Positions 1 to 7,995 of a stretch of 64,000 bases of DNA are shown piece by piece. Every line of letters starts with the position of its first letter. Position 1 is the stretch's first letter. Location of the stretch: the NCBI GenBank assembly GCA_000702025.1, contig KL370851.1, positions 326,005-390,004 on the forward strand, read 5' to 3'. Below the pieces are notes generated by a model. That model was not told the DNA's origin. It made no database searches and was given only the letters and a program-made list of their open reading frames with translations. The DNA is from Blautia schinkii DSM 10518. Lineage in GTDB: Bacteria > Bacillota > Clostridia > Lachnospirales > Lachnospiraceae. Position numbers and translations under genes: made by a program.

Positions 1-944
1 CTTCCTCCATCCAGTATGAGAATGACGATTTGATGCGTGTTACACACGGAGATGACTATGCGATTGCCTGCTGCGTCTCCTCTATGCGTGTGGGGAAAGA
101 GATGCAATTCTTCGGTGCCCGTGCGAATTTAGCGAAATGTCTGCTCTATGCCATCAACGGCGGTGTGGACGAGGTGACCAAGAAGCAGGTGGGACCCAAA
201 TACCGTCCTGTCACCTCCGAATATCTGGATTACGATGAGGTTATGGAAAAATTCCAGGATATGATGAAATGGCTTGCCTGCGTGTATGTAAATACACTGA
301 ATATCATTCACTATATGCATGACAAATACAGCTATGAGCGTATCCAGATGGCTCTTCATGATAAAAAAGTGACCCGTTGGTTTGCCACAGGAATCGCCGG
401 ACTTTCCGTAGTTGCTGATTCTCTTTCGGCAATCAAGTACGCAAAGGTAAAAGCCGTCCGTGATGAAAATGGGATTGTGGTAGATTATGAGGTGGAAGGT
501 GATTTCCCGAAATATGGCAATGACGATGACCGCGTGGATGATATTGCGTATGACATAGTCCATGAGTTCATGCATTATATTAAAGGCAACCATACCTACC
601 GGGGAGGAATTCCCACGACTTCTATCCTTACCATCACCTCTAATGTGGTATATGGTAAGGCCACAGGCTCCACACCGGACGGAAGAAAAGCCGGAGAACC
701 TTTCGCGCCGGGCGCAAATCCTATGCACCACAGAGACAGCCGGGGAGCGGTCGCTTCCTTAAGCTCAGTTTCCAAGCTGCCGTTTAAGGATGCCCAGGAT
801 GGAATTTCTAATACCTTCTCCATTATTCCCGGAGCACTGGGCAAGGACGATGCAATTCTCTTCGATGATATCAGCTTTGAGCTGCCAGCAGATTGTGCTT
901 GCTGCGAGCCGAATTATGCGGAGGACAGAGAGGAAGAAGTATAA
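1..944 (+). CDS. pflB: Pyruvate formate-lyase catalytic body, 5' end outside window, lacks glycyl-radical domain
   Basis: The 3' part of a formate C-acetyltransferase gene, open at the left edge; the frame can be followed in from base 3. The family turns pyruvate and CoA into acetyl-CoA and formate in the anaerobic cytoplasm. Visible family blocks are the catalytic cysteine pair (ACCVS), FGARANLAK, GIAGLSVVADSLSAIKYAKV and STPDGRKAGEPF. The protein stops soon after FSIIPGALGKDD, where relatives run straight on into the glycyl-radical domain. Instead it carries a tail of about 30 residues with ADCACCEP and an acidic end. The missing domain is encoded by the next gene, 37 bases downstream, so the enzyme must be a two-protein assembly if it works. 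Confidence 0.96.
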   Translation, partial: SSIQYENDDLMRVTHGDDYAIACCVSSMRVGKEMQFFGARANLAKCLLYAINGGVDEVTKKQVGPKYRPVTSEYLDYDEVMEKFQDMMKWLACVYVNTLNIIHYMHDKYSYERIQMALHDKKVTRWFATGIAGLSVVADSLSAIKYAKVKAVRDENGIVVDYEVEGDFPKYGNDDDRVDDIAYDIVHEFMHYIKGNHTYRGGIPTTSILTITSNVVYGKATGSTPDGRKAGEPFAPGANPMHHRDSRGAVASLSSVSKLPFKDAQDGISNTFSIIPGALGKDDAILFDDISFELPADCACCEPNYAEDREEEV

Positions 945-981
945 ATTTATGCCCGTTAAACATATTAAGGAGGATTATACC

Positions 982-1224
982 ATGAATATCAGTGACGCTC
1001 AGATTGACAACTTAGTGAATTTATTGGACGGCTATGCAGAAAAAGGCGGCCACCATTTAAATGTTAATGTATTTACAAAAGACACTCTTCTGGATGCGCA
1101 GGCCCATCCGGAGAAATATCCGCAGCTTACTGTGCGCGTGTCCGGATACGCGGTAAACTTCAACAAGCTTACGAAAGAGCAGCAGGATGAAGTGATTTCC
1201 AGAACCTTTCATGAGGGAATGTAG
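982..1224 (+). CDS. Separate glycyl-radical subunit (GrcA/YfiD-like) completing the split pyruvate formate-lyase
   Basis: An 80-residue protein equivalent to the last ~70 residues of normal pyruvate formate-lyase: LLDGYAEKGGHHLNVNV, HPEKYPQLT, then the radical-bearing RVSGYAV motif and SRTFHEGM end. It has its own strong ribosome site, AAGGAGG at 967-973, eight bases before ATG 982. It lies in a different frame from the upstream body, so it is a true gene and not read-through. E. coli GrcA (YfiD) and phage T4 Y06I are known stand-alone radical domains that rescue oxygen-cleaved enzyme; here this protein is the only radical domain visible for the upstream body. Inferred role: obligate subunit that PflA activates. 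The next gene, pflA, follows at once. Confidence 0.9.
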   Translation: MNISDAQIDNLVNLLDGYAEKGGHHLNVNVFTKDTLLDAQAHPEKYPQLTVRVSGYAVNFNKLTKEQQDEVISRTFHEGM

Positions 1225-1238
1225 TGAAAGGGAATGCA

Positions 1239-1979
1239 ATGAAGGGATATATCCATTCCACAGAGAGCTTCGGGACCGTTGACGGTCCCGGAGTTCGTTT
1301 TGTGGTGTTTTTCCAGGGCTGTCCCCTGCGTTGTCAATACTGCCATAATCCGGATACCTGGGCAGTGAAGCGTGGGAGAGAAATGACGGCGGACGAGCTT
1401 TTGGAAGAATATGAGAGAAATAAGACATTCTACCGAGGCGGGGGGATTACCGCGACCGGGGGTGAACCGCTTCTGCAGCTTCCGTTTTTAACGGAATTAT
1501 TCCAAAAGGCGAAAGAAAGAGATATTCATACCTGTCTCGACACCTCAGGGATTACCTACAGGGAGAAAAAGGCGGAGGAATTCCGGGAACTGTTTCAGGT
1601 GACGGACCTGGTGCTTCTGGATATCAAGCACAGCAAACCCAAGGGACATGAGGAGCTTACCGGACAGAAGCAGGACCATGTGCTGGAATTCGCCCGTGCG
1701 CTTGAAGACACAAAAGTACCGGTAATCATCCGGCATGTAGTGGTGCCGGGGATTACAGATGGGGAAGAGGAGCTTTTGGAGCTTGGCTGCCTGATTGGTG
1801 GAATGAGAAATCTCAAAGGTCTTGAGGTGCTTCCTTATCATACGATGGGAGAGAGTAAATATAAAGCTCTCGGTATGTCATATCCATTACAGGGCGTGCC
1901 TGCCATGGACTCCGACGGGGCCAAAAAAGCCAGGGAGATTATCCTCCGGGGTATTCGAAATGTGCGGAATAAGAAATGA
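1239..1979 (+). CDS. pflA: Pyruvate formate-lyase activating enzyme (radical SAM)
   Basis: Radical S-adenosylmethionine enzyme that abstracts hydrogen from the glycine of the radical domain and so switches on pyruvate formate-lyase. The N-terminus GYIHSTESFGTVDGPGVRF is typical, and GCPLRCQYCHNPDTW carries the CX3CX2C cluster ligands. GGEPLLQ and the later VLLDIKH block also fit. I place the start at ATG 1239, preceded by AAAGGGA; a GTG at 1224 that overlaps the stop of the radical subunit would add five residues. The 246-residue length is normal. Its tight placement behind the small radical gene supports co-expression of all three parts. Confidence 0.95.
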   Translation: MKGYIHSTESFGTVDGPGVRFVVFFQGCPLRCQYCHNPDTWAVKRGREMTADELLEEYERNKTFYRGGGITATGGEPLLQLPFLTELFQKAKERDIHTCLDTSGITYREKKAEEFRELFQVTDLVLLDIKHSKPKGHEELTGQKQDHVLEFARALEDTKVPVIIRHVVVPGITDGEEELLELGCLIGGMRNLKGLEVLPYHTMGESKYKALGMSYPLQGVPAMDSDGAKKAREIILRGIRNVRNKK

Positions 1980-1988
1980 TATTCGTGC

Positions 1989-3095
1989 TCAATTGTCTTT
2001 TTCCCGATGACGGCTGCGGTAGACTCCCGGTGATACTCCATAGAATTTGAGAAATAAACGACAGAAATGGCTGGTATCCGAGCAGTGCACTTCCCGGGCA
2101 ATTTTCCCGATACTGCGGTCGGTATGTGTGAGCAGCCATGCCCCGTGTTCAATTCTCTCACGTGTAACAATCTGTGAGAAAGTCATACCTGTCTTCTTCT
2201 TTATCATCCGGCTCAGATAAGAAGCCGTATAATTGAATTTTGCACAAAGCGTCTCCAGAGTGATGTTTTCATAATTGGCCTGGATATATTGGATGATCTC
2301 CAGAGAAGAATCGTGGGAATACTCCTTTGGTGAGGTTGCCAGATGACTCTGGTGCTCCCTTAAAAGATATACAAAAAGAAAGCTCAGATAGCTGGAGAGC
2401 ATAGCTTGCCAGTGAGGGGGCTTTTTTTCGTATTCCTGATACATTGAACAGATGAGGTGCAGAAGTCTGCGGTCATTTCCTGTATGGAAAAGTATCATCG
2501 GGGAATCACCGTCTCCATAGAGTATCTTGTTAAAGTATGTATTCAAAAGGTTCTGCTCAGACAAAACACCGAAAAAGTAAGCTTGAAAGGCGGGTTTTTG
2601 GATGAGGATATTTACAGCCAGCAGATCATCTGTATCGGAATGAATATAGTGGGGAATATCAAACTGCCAGAAGCAGAAGTCCCCTGCCGTGAGCGGGTAA
2701 CGCTTGGAGCCGCATACATGAGTACATTTTCCCGAAAGCACATAGAAAAATTCAAAAAAACTGTGTTTATGTTTGTGCGGAGGAATATAGCGCACATGCT
2801 TCATAACGTGGATAGGACCATCCGTGAAAAATGGTTCTTTGGTGTCTGGAAGAATGGCATAGGGAACAGAAGTGCTCATGTGAAGCACCTCTTCCGCATA
2901 ATATTCATATTCTTCCTGAATTTTTGCGGCTTCCTCTGCCGTGTAGGTTCCCAGATGATGGCGCAGCAGGTAATGATTACGAAAGGCAGTTTCCAAATAA
3001 TTGAATTCTTTCAGATCCTTCAGCGTCTCTTCGATGCAGCTTTCTTCTTCAATCGTCGGTATGTACATAGGCTCACCTGTCATATTTCTTATCAT
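1989..3095 (-). CDS. AraC-family transcription regulator with cupin-type sensing domain
   Basis: A regulator of about 368 residues. The N-terminal half has a cupin-like sensing domain (YIPPHKHKHSFFEFFYVLSG, then LTAGDFCFWQFDIPHYIHS). The C-terminal ~100 residues form the two helix-turn-helix units of AraC/XylS proteins (ITLETLCAKFNYTASYLSRM and RSIGKIAREVHCSDTSHFCR, ending FYGVSP). Such proteins usually bind a sugar or related ligand and activate a nearby gene. It is divergent from the secreted glycoside hydrolase at 3264, its most likely target, and converges on pflA with only nine bases between stops. The start is uncertain: ATG codons at 3083 and 3068 are alternatives and none has a strong ribosome site. 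Confidence 0.88.
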   Translation of the reverse strand: MIRNMTGEPMYIPTIEEESCIEETLKDLKEFNYLETAFRNHYLLRHHLGTYTAEEAAKIQEEYEYYAEEVLHMSTSVPYAILPDTKEPFFTDGPIHVMKHVRYIPPHKHKHSFFEFFYVLSGKCTHVCGSKRYPLTAGDFCFWQFDIPHYIHSDTDDLLAVNILIQKPAFQAYFFGVLSEQNLLNTYFNKILYGDGDSPMILFHTGNDRRLLHLICSMYQEYEKKPPHWQAMLSSYLSFLFVYLLREHQSHLATSPKEYSHDSSLEIIQYIQANYENITLETLCAKFNYTASYLSRMIKKKTGMTFSQIVTRERIEHGAWLLTHTDRSIGKIAREVHCSDTSHFCRLFLKFYGVSPGVYRSRHREKDN

Positions 3096-3263
3096 ATGTT
3101 GTTAACCATATTATATAAAGCCGGCAATCGGAAGTCAAATTCATTATGCAATAAAGTCAAAAAGATTCCATTTGTGGATTAAGAAAAAGTCTATAATTGC
3201 AATATGTAAGGCAAGAATCAAATGGCACCGAGATGGAGCCGTATAAAAGAAAGGGGAACAATT

Positions 3264-6221
3264 ATGAAGCAGAGAAAAATTGCCATACTGCTGGCAGGGG
3301 CAATGGTGTTCAGTAATCTGGCAGTGCCGGTGCTGGCAGCGGAAAATGCAGAAAACGAAAAAAATGAGGCAGTCCAAATTTCAATTAACCTGGATGAATT
3401 TGCAAATCCGGGCATAGAATACCGACCGGGAGTACGCTGGTGGTGGCCCGGCGGTGCGGTGGATGAGGAAACACTTAAAAAAGAGATTGATTATCTCGCG
3501 GAAAAAGGTTTTGGGTATGTAGAAATCAATCCGTTTGATGTATCCACGGTTTTGGCAGGGGATGAAGAAAGAGTCCTCTCTATTTACACACCAGAGTTTT
3601 ACCAGCTTTTGGAAATTGCTGTCGGCTATTGTGAGGAAAAGGGAATCACTGTGGATTTGAACATGGGGTCTGGCTGGAATGCTAACAGCCAGGATGTGAC
3701 CTATGAGGAATCCATGGGAAATATGGCATTAGGCCGCAGCACAGTAACTGGTGCAGAGGCAAAAGAAGCTGTGACCATACCAGAGGCTGAGAAGAGCTGC
3801 TTTTATGTAGGGGACAGTGCAAAAGGAGAATGGAAGGATGAAAGCGTCAAACTTCAGGGGGTCCTTGTGGCTGAACTTACCGGAGAAAATGGAACGGATT
3901 TTGTTGAGGGTGAAGGACTTTTCGGGCCTAAGCCTTCCTATGAGGATGTTTATGATGCAGAAGGAAATGTCATCAAATCTTATGATACACAGGTTATCTT
4001 GAATCCTCAGAACAGCTTTTTTATTGAGGCGGGCGATGCTCAGCTTCAGGATGGTTCTCTTGTCCTTGGGGACGAGCTTAAGGCAAAGCTTGAAGATGAC
4101 AAGCGTTATGAGATTGTTGCCATGTATTATCTTCCTTCCGGCGGGAAAGCAATCGACAGCGCACCTAAGGACTGGTATACCGTAGACCATATGGATGCCG
4201 CCAAAGTATCAAATTATCTCAATAACTGGCTGGGAAATGAAAATCTCTCCGCAATCCTGGAAAAGCATTCGAATGTTCGTGCACTTTTTAATGACAGCTA
4301 TGAATTCTATTCTGATATTTATTACACGGAGAGTATGGAACAACTGGCAAAGGACAGTGAGAATAACGGTCTTGGTTATGATTTCAGTAAATATTTGCCA
4401 ACCCTCTACAGACAGTACAGTGCAGCACCTTATTATATGGGGCTGGGAACAGCCGATACATACCTCACCTATACCTCTGACGAGGAGGAAAAAGCCAGAA
4501 TTGCCTATGACTATAATACACTTGTAAACAAGAAATTCCAGGAAGGGATGGAAGCATTCCAAAAGGGGGCTAATGAACATGGGCTTCTCTATCGTCAAGA
4601 GGCGTATAATCCGCCAATTGATACCATTGGTTCGGCAGCCTATATAGATATTCCAGAGACTGAGCAGGCCAATGAGATGGATTTGATCAGAACCTCCTCC
4701 GGTGCACATTTATACGGTAAAAATCTGGTGACCTGTGAACAGTACACCCTGGGACGGACCCCGCTGGCAAACAGTCTGGAGCAGGTGAAAATCGGTTATG
4801 ATATTATGGCTACCAGTGGCGTAAATAATTTCTTTTATCATGGTCTGATGTACGGTTATGGAGTCGACAGTGAGGAATACGGTGAAATGGGATGGGCTCC
4901 ATTCCCCTCTATCGGCATCAATATGTCTGAGAGGAATACCTTATCAGAATATTTCGGTGAGATGAACGATTATGCGGCCCGTGTCAATTATCTGATGCAG
5001 CAGGGAAAGGCAAGCAGAGACGTAGCTTATTATATGCCGTTTAACGGAAGCCTGTCCGAGACAGATGCAATAAAGACAATGAATGAACAGGGGATTTCCT
5101 GGGAAGCCATTAACGACGATAGTATTGTTGCTGATGATACCCAGGTTGTGAATGGACAGATTTCTGCAAACAACGGAAATATGGTTTATGACGCGCTGGT
5201 AGTGGAGACGGATAAAGTTCCTGTGGCTACTATGGAAAAGCTGAAAGCATTGTCAGAAGCCGGAGCAAATATTATTTTCTTTGGCTCTTCACCGGAAAAG
5301 CAACCGGGATATTGTGACGGAAGCTATCAAGAGGAGGATGCAAAGGTAGCTGAGGCTTCGAAGGCTATATTGGAAAACGGGGGTGCGCTGGCGGCAGATG
5401 CAGCTCAGTTCGGGAGTATGCTTGAGGAAAAAATCAGCCCTGAAGTTTCCTACGAAGCAAATGACAATGTTCGTTTTATCCGCAGGACATTGGAGGATGG
5501 AGCTGAGCTTGTATATCTGCGTAACATCAGTGCGGAGGAAAACACCATCACGGTAGATGTAGCGGATGAATACGGAAACTGTTATTTCCTTGACCAGAGT
5601 ACAGGTAAGGTTTACGATGCACAGAAAGCAGAGGATGGAACCATTACCTTTACCATGGATGCAAGTGTAGATAATCTTGGTGGTATGTCAGATGATGGGG
5701 TAAACAGTATGGCGATTGCACTCCTCTGTGAGAAGGAGGGAGCAGCAATTGATATAGCATCACTCGAAGAAGGGACACCGGAATTCCTGGATCAGTCAGA
5801 GGCAGCGGAGAGTAAGGATGTATCAATTACTACGTTGAAAGTGGCAGACATAACCTACACAGAGAATGTACTTGGTAAATGGAATACAAATGAATTCCAG
5901 GGCGGAGAGTTGAAAAATTCTGCTGACACCGGCATTTATACCGGAATCTTCACTATGGATAAAGCGTCCGAGGGACAGAGAGCGGTTCTTACTTTAGAGG
6001 AAGTCTATACGGCGGCTAAGGTTACTATAAACGGAACAGAGATTGGAAGTATTCTTTACGCACCTTATGAAATCGACATCACAGATGCGGTTCAGGAGGG
6101 GGAAAATACAGTTGAGATTCAGGTGACACCGCGTAAATATAATGCGGTTCATACAGACGCGGCTGATGAAGAACTGGTGGATACCGGACTCGTAGGGAAC
6201 GTCACAGTAGAGATACGGTAG
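3264..6221 (+). CDS. Secreted glycoside hydrolase, GH106-like (putative alpha-L-rhamnosidase)
   Basis: A 985-residue exported protein. The signal peptide spans about residues 1-26 (hydrophobic IAILLAGAMVFSNLAVPVLA). The mature part starts with RPGVRWWWPGGAVDEETL and VDLNMGSGW, patterns I associate with GH106 rhamnosidases and related TIM-barrel hydrolases. The last ~150 residues look like a GH2-type sugar-binding jelly roll (GIYTGIFTMDKASEGQ, APYEIDIT). No LPXTG or membrane anchor is visible, so it is probably released. ATG 3264 is chosen because AAGGGG sits seven bases upstream; earlier in-frame codons lack a site. A TATAAT at 3192-3197 has no well-spaced -35, as expected for an activator-dependent promoter next to the AraC gene. 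Substrate is inference. Confidence 0.72.
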   Translation: MKQRKIAILLAGAMVFSNLAVPVLAAENAENEKNEAVQISINLDEFANPGIEYRPGVRWWWPGGAVDEETLKKEIDYLAEKGFGYVEINPFDVSTVLAGDEERVLSIYTPEFYQLLEIAVGYCEEKGITVDLNMGSGWNANSQDVTYEESMGNMALGRSTVTGAEAKEAVTIPEAEKSCFYVGDSAKGEWKDESVKLQGVLVAELTGENGTDFVEGEGLFGPKPSYEDVYDAEGNVIKSYDTQVILNPQNSFFIEAGDAQLQDGSLVLGDELKAKLEDDKRYEIVAMYYLPSGGKAIDSAPKDWYTVDHMDAAKVSNYLNNWLGNENLSAILEKHSNVRALFNDSYEFYSDIYYTESMEQLAKDSENNGLGYDFSKYLPTLYRQYSAAPYYMGLGTADTYLTYTSDEEEKARIAYDYNTLVNKKFQEGMEAFQKGANEHGLLYRQEAYNPPIDTIGSAAYIDIPETEQANEMDLIRTSSGAHLYGKNLVTCEQYTLGRTPLANSLEQVKIGYDIMATSGVNNFFYHGLMYGYGVDSEEYGEMGWAPFPSIGINMSERNTLSEYFGEMNDYAARVNYLMQQGKASRDVAYYMPFNGSLSETDAIKTMNEQGISWEAINDDSIVADDTQVVNGQISANNGNMVYDALVVETDKVPVATMEKLKALSEAGANIIFFGSSPEKQPGYCDGSYQEEDAKVAEASKAILENGGALAADAAQFGSMLEEKISPEVSYEANDNVRFIRRTLEDGAELVYLRNISAEENTITVDVADEYGNCYFLDQSTGKVYDAQKAEDGTITFTMDASVDNLGGMSDDGVNSMAIALLCEKEGAAIDIASLEEGTPEFLDQSEAAESKDVSITTLKVADITYTENVLGKWNTNEFQGGELKNSADTGIYTGIFTMDKASEGQRAVLTLEEVYTAAKVTINGTEIGSILYAPYEIDITDAVQEGENTVEIQVTPRKYNAVHTDAADEELVDTGLVGNVTVEIR

Positions 6222-6250
6222 GAATATTAAGAAAATAAGAGATACCGGGA

Positions 6251-6280
6251 AGGGAAAGCGTGCGACGCTTTCCCTTTCGT
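6251..6280 (+). terminator. Rho-independent terminator after the glycoside hydrolase
   Basis: Perfect 10-bp stem AGGGAAAGCG / CGCTTTCCCT with a five-base loop, followed by a short T-rich stretch. It closes the hydrolase transcript 30 bases after the stop codon. The T tract is weak, so efficiency is uncertain. Confidence 0.75.
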
Positions 6281-6353
6281 TGCTTTACTTGTTCCGTTGC
6301 TTTACACGCATTTATACGCACTATATTTATTGTATATATGGTTTGATGGCTTT

Positions 6354-6629
6354 TTATTCCTGTAAGATTCCATATTCTGTCATCAGGCTGTTTTGAAATT
6401 CCAGGTCGTGTGTAGCCTTACGCAAGTCATCTAAGCGATTATCTCTGAGCAGCAGTTGGATTAATTTACTGATGTTCTTTGTGGCTTTCGCTTCGCCAGT
6501 TAAAAAAGCACTATGTATATCACCCTGGTACATAATCCTTGCTTCGCATTGAAGCTTGATTTTTTCCTCTTCAGTAAGCTCACGGAGGGTGACAACTGCC
6601 TCCTGCATAGCTTCAGACTGTTTTGCCAT
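6354..6629 (-). CDS. Free-standing duplicate of the Rpn C-terminal domain
   Basis: A 91-residue protein that copies the C-terminal part of the Rpn-type nuclease encoded just upstream (6698-7708), from MAKQSEAMQEAV to MTEYGILQE, with scattered substitutions and without the GEAK repeats. It starts at ATG 6629 with GGGAGGAGG (6638-6646) eight bases ahead, so it should be translated well. It lies 68 bases after the stop of the full gene and shows no promoter of its own. In E. coli, C-terminal Rpn fragments made from internal starts are reported to block the toxic full-length nuclease; this could be a permanently separated version. That function is inferred, and decay after duplication is the alternative. 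Confidence 0.7.
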   Translation of the reverse strand: MAKQSEAMQEAVVTLRELTEEEKIKLQCEARIMYQGDIHSAFLTGEAKATKNISKLIQLLLRDNRLDDLRKATHDLEFQNSLMTEYGILQE

Positions 6630-6697
6630 ATCCAGAACCTCCTCCCATTCAGTGGCGCAGAAAAGTTTGGCCCAATGATAAAGAATTGGGTTTTTGT

Positions 6698-7708
6698 TTA
6701 TTCCTGTAAGATTCCATATTCTGTCATCAGGCTGTGCTGAAACGCCAGGTCGTCTGCGGCTTTACGTAGGTCATCCAAACGATTATCTCGGAGCAACAAC
6801 TGAATTAATCGACTGATGTTCTTTGTAGCTTTTGCCTCGCCTTTTGTCTCACCTTTCGCCTCGCCCTTTGCCTCACCTTTCGCTTCGCCAGTTAAAAAAG
6901 CACTATGCATATCACCCTGATACATTATCCTTGCTTCGCATTGAAGTTTAATTTTTTCCTCTTCAGTAAGCTCACGGAGGGTGACAACTGCCTCCTGCAT
7001 AGCTTCAGATTGTTTTGCCATATTCAGAACCTCCTCCCATTCAGTGGCGCAGAAAAGTTTGGCCCAATGATAAAGCTCTGGGTTTTCTTTTTTCTGCCCG
7101 GTTTGTTCTATCTGACTTAAGTCTACCATAATTATGGTGATATCGCCAGAAAAAATATGTCCGTTTTTAGAATTTGTAAATTGGTATTTGCTGATAAATT
7201 CATGATAGTCCGGAAAAGGAGAACGATTCACAAATCCAATATGAACACAGGGGAGGACTTTTGCGTAATCTTCTCCTTTATGTAAATCTGTGTACAAGCG
7301 GCAGGTGTAGAAGGTAGAACGTTGGGGCCAGTTGAGGAGATTACCGATTTGCATTTCCAGATTAATCATCCGGTTTTTATTAAGCAGGATCCGGATGTCG
7401 AGGATACAGGTTTTGCTGTCAATAGACTCGCCAAGTAGAATAGGATTTGTGATATCGACTGAAATAATATCCTCCGGCGAAAGCTCAAGCACGGCACATA
7501 GCAGGCCCTTAAGTGCAATAGGATTCTCTTGAAACACAGCTCGGAACATGTAATCGTTAGTAAAACCGTAAGGCAGGGAACCGCTCAATTCGGATTGCAT
7601 TTGTTCGAATATTTGAGCTGTAGAGTAGCTCGATGAATTTATACTCTGTGAGGTTAATAAGTTACTGGATGGTTTCGATATAAAATTTTCAGACGTGTGG
7701 TTTTTCAT
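6698..7708 (-). CDS. Rpn-family recombination-promoting nuclease / PD-(D/E)XK transposase-like protein
   Basis: A 336-residue PD-(D/E)XK nuclease of the Rpn (YhgA-like, formerly putative transposase) family. Residues 48-64 (YGFTNDYMFRAVF) are the family start; catalytic positions are D104 in CILDIRI and E118 with Q120 in NLEMQ. The C-terminal domain after residue 230 contains five GEAK/GETK units and a helical end (LIQLLLRDNRLDDLRK). Start ATG 7708 follows AAAGGAG. Codon 230 is an ATG with GGGAGGAGG eight bases before it (7030-7038), so a 107-residue C-terminal product is likely made too. Family members cut DNA and some act in phage defence; here the role is inferred. The 3' third is tandemly duplicated downstream. 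Confidence 0.87.
   Translation of the reverse strand: MKNHTSENFISKPSSNLLTSQSINSSSYSTAQIFEQMQSELSGSLPYGFTNDYMFRAVFQENPIALKGLLCAVLELSPEDIISVDITNPILLGESIDSKTCILDIRILLNKNRMINLEMQIGNLLNWPQRSTFYTCRLYTDLHKGEDYAKVLPCVHIGFVNRSPFPDYHEFISKYQFTNSKNGHIFSGDITIIMVDLSQIEQTGQKKENPELYHWAKLFCATEWEEVLNMAKQSEAMQEAVVTLRELTEEEKIKLQCEARIMYQGDMHSAFLTGEAKGEAKGEAKGETKGEAKATKNISRLIQLLLRDNRLDDLRKAADDLAFQHSLMTEYGILQE
6830..6889 (-). repeat. Five 12-bp tandem repeats coding GEAK/GETK units in the Rpn gene
   Basis: Five in-frame 12-bp units (type ttttgcctcgcc on the plus strand) encode GEAK, GEAK, GEAK, GETK, GEAK. The downstream duplicate has one unit only, so copy number has changed since the duplication. Because units are multiples of three, slippage alters linker length without a frameshift. 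Confidence 0.9.
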
Positions 7709-7995
7709 AAGATAATTCTCCTTTAGATGTGTTTTTTAGAAAAGTTTTTAGAAATATAACTGGTATACCCGGATGAACGCCTGAAAGATCACAGGCAGAG
7801 ATTATGCCGGATAATGATTTATTATAGAACAAAACGGCGTAAAAGAAAAGGGGAAACTTTCTAAAATTCCGATAAAATATTTTAAAAAATGGCATATTCA
7901 TGCAATAAAACGTGTCTCTGCCGCATTATAATAGTATAATGTAAAAAAGGCAGTATTATGTGATTGGATATGCCTACAATAAGGAGAGAAAAAGT

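Larger units (their letters stand above)
6354..7086 (-). repeat. Tandem partial duplication of the Rpn gene 3' end
   Basis: Two directly repeated units, 6354-6695 and 6698-7086, share the Rpn coding sequence from the NPELYHWAKLFCATEWEE region to the stop codon. They differ by point changes and by 48 bp of 12-bp repeats present only in the intact gene. The join is at about 6696. The divergence suggests the duplication is not recent. Confidence 0.88.

Noticed and set aside
790..981. Possible frameshift joining pflB to the glycyl-radical sequence
   Set aside because: The frame of the radical gene is meaningless before ATG 982, that ATG has its own AAGGAGG, and the body has a specific new tail; a single indel would not restore a normal enzyme.
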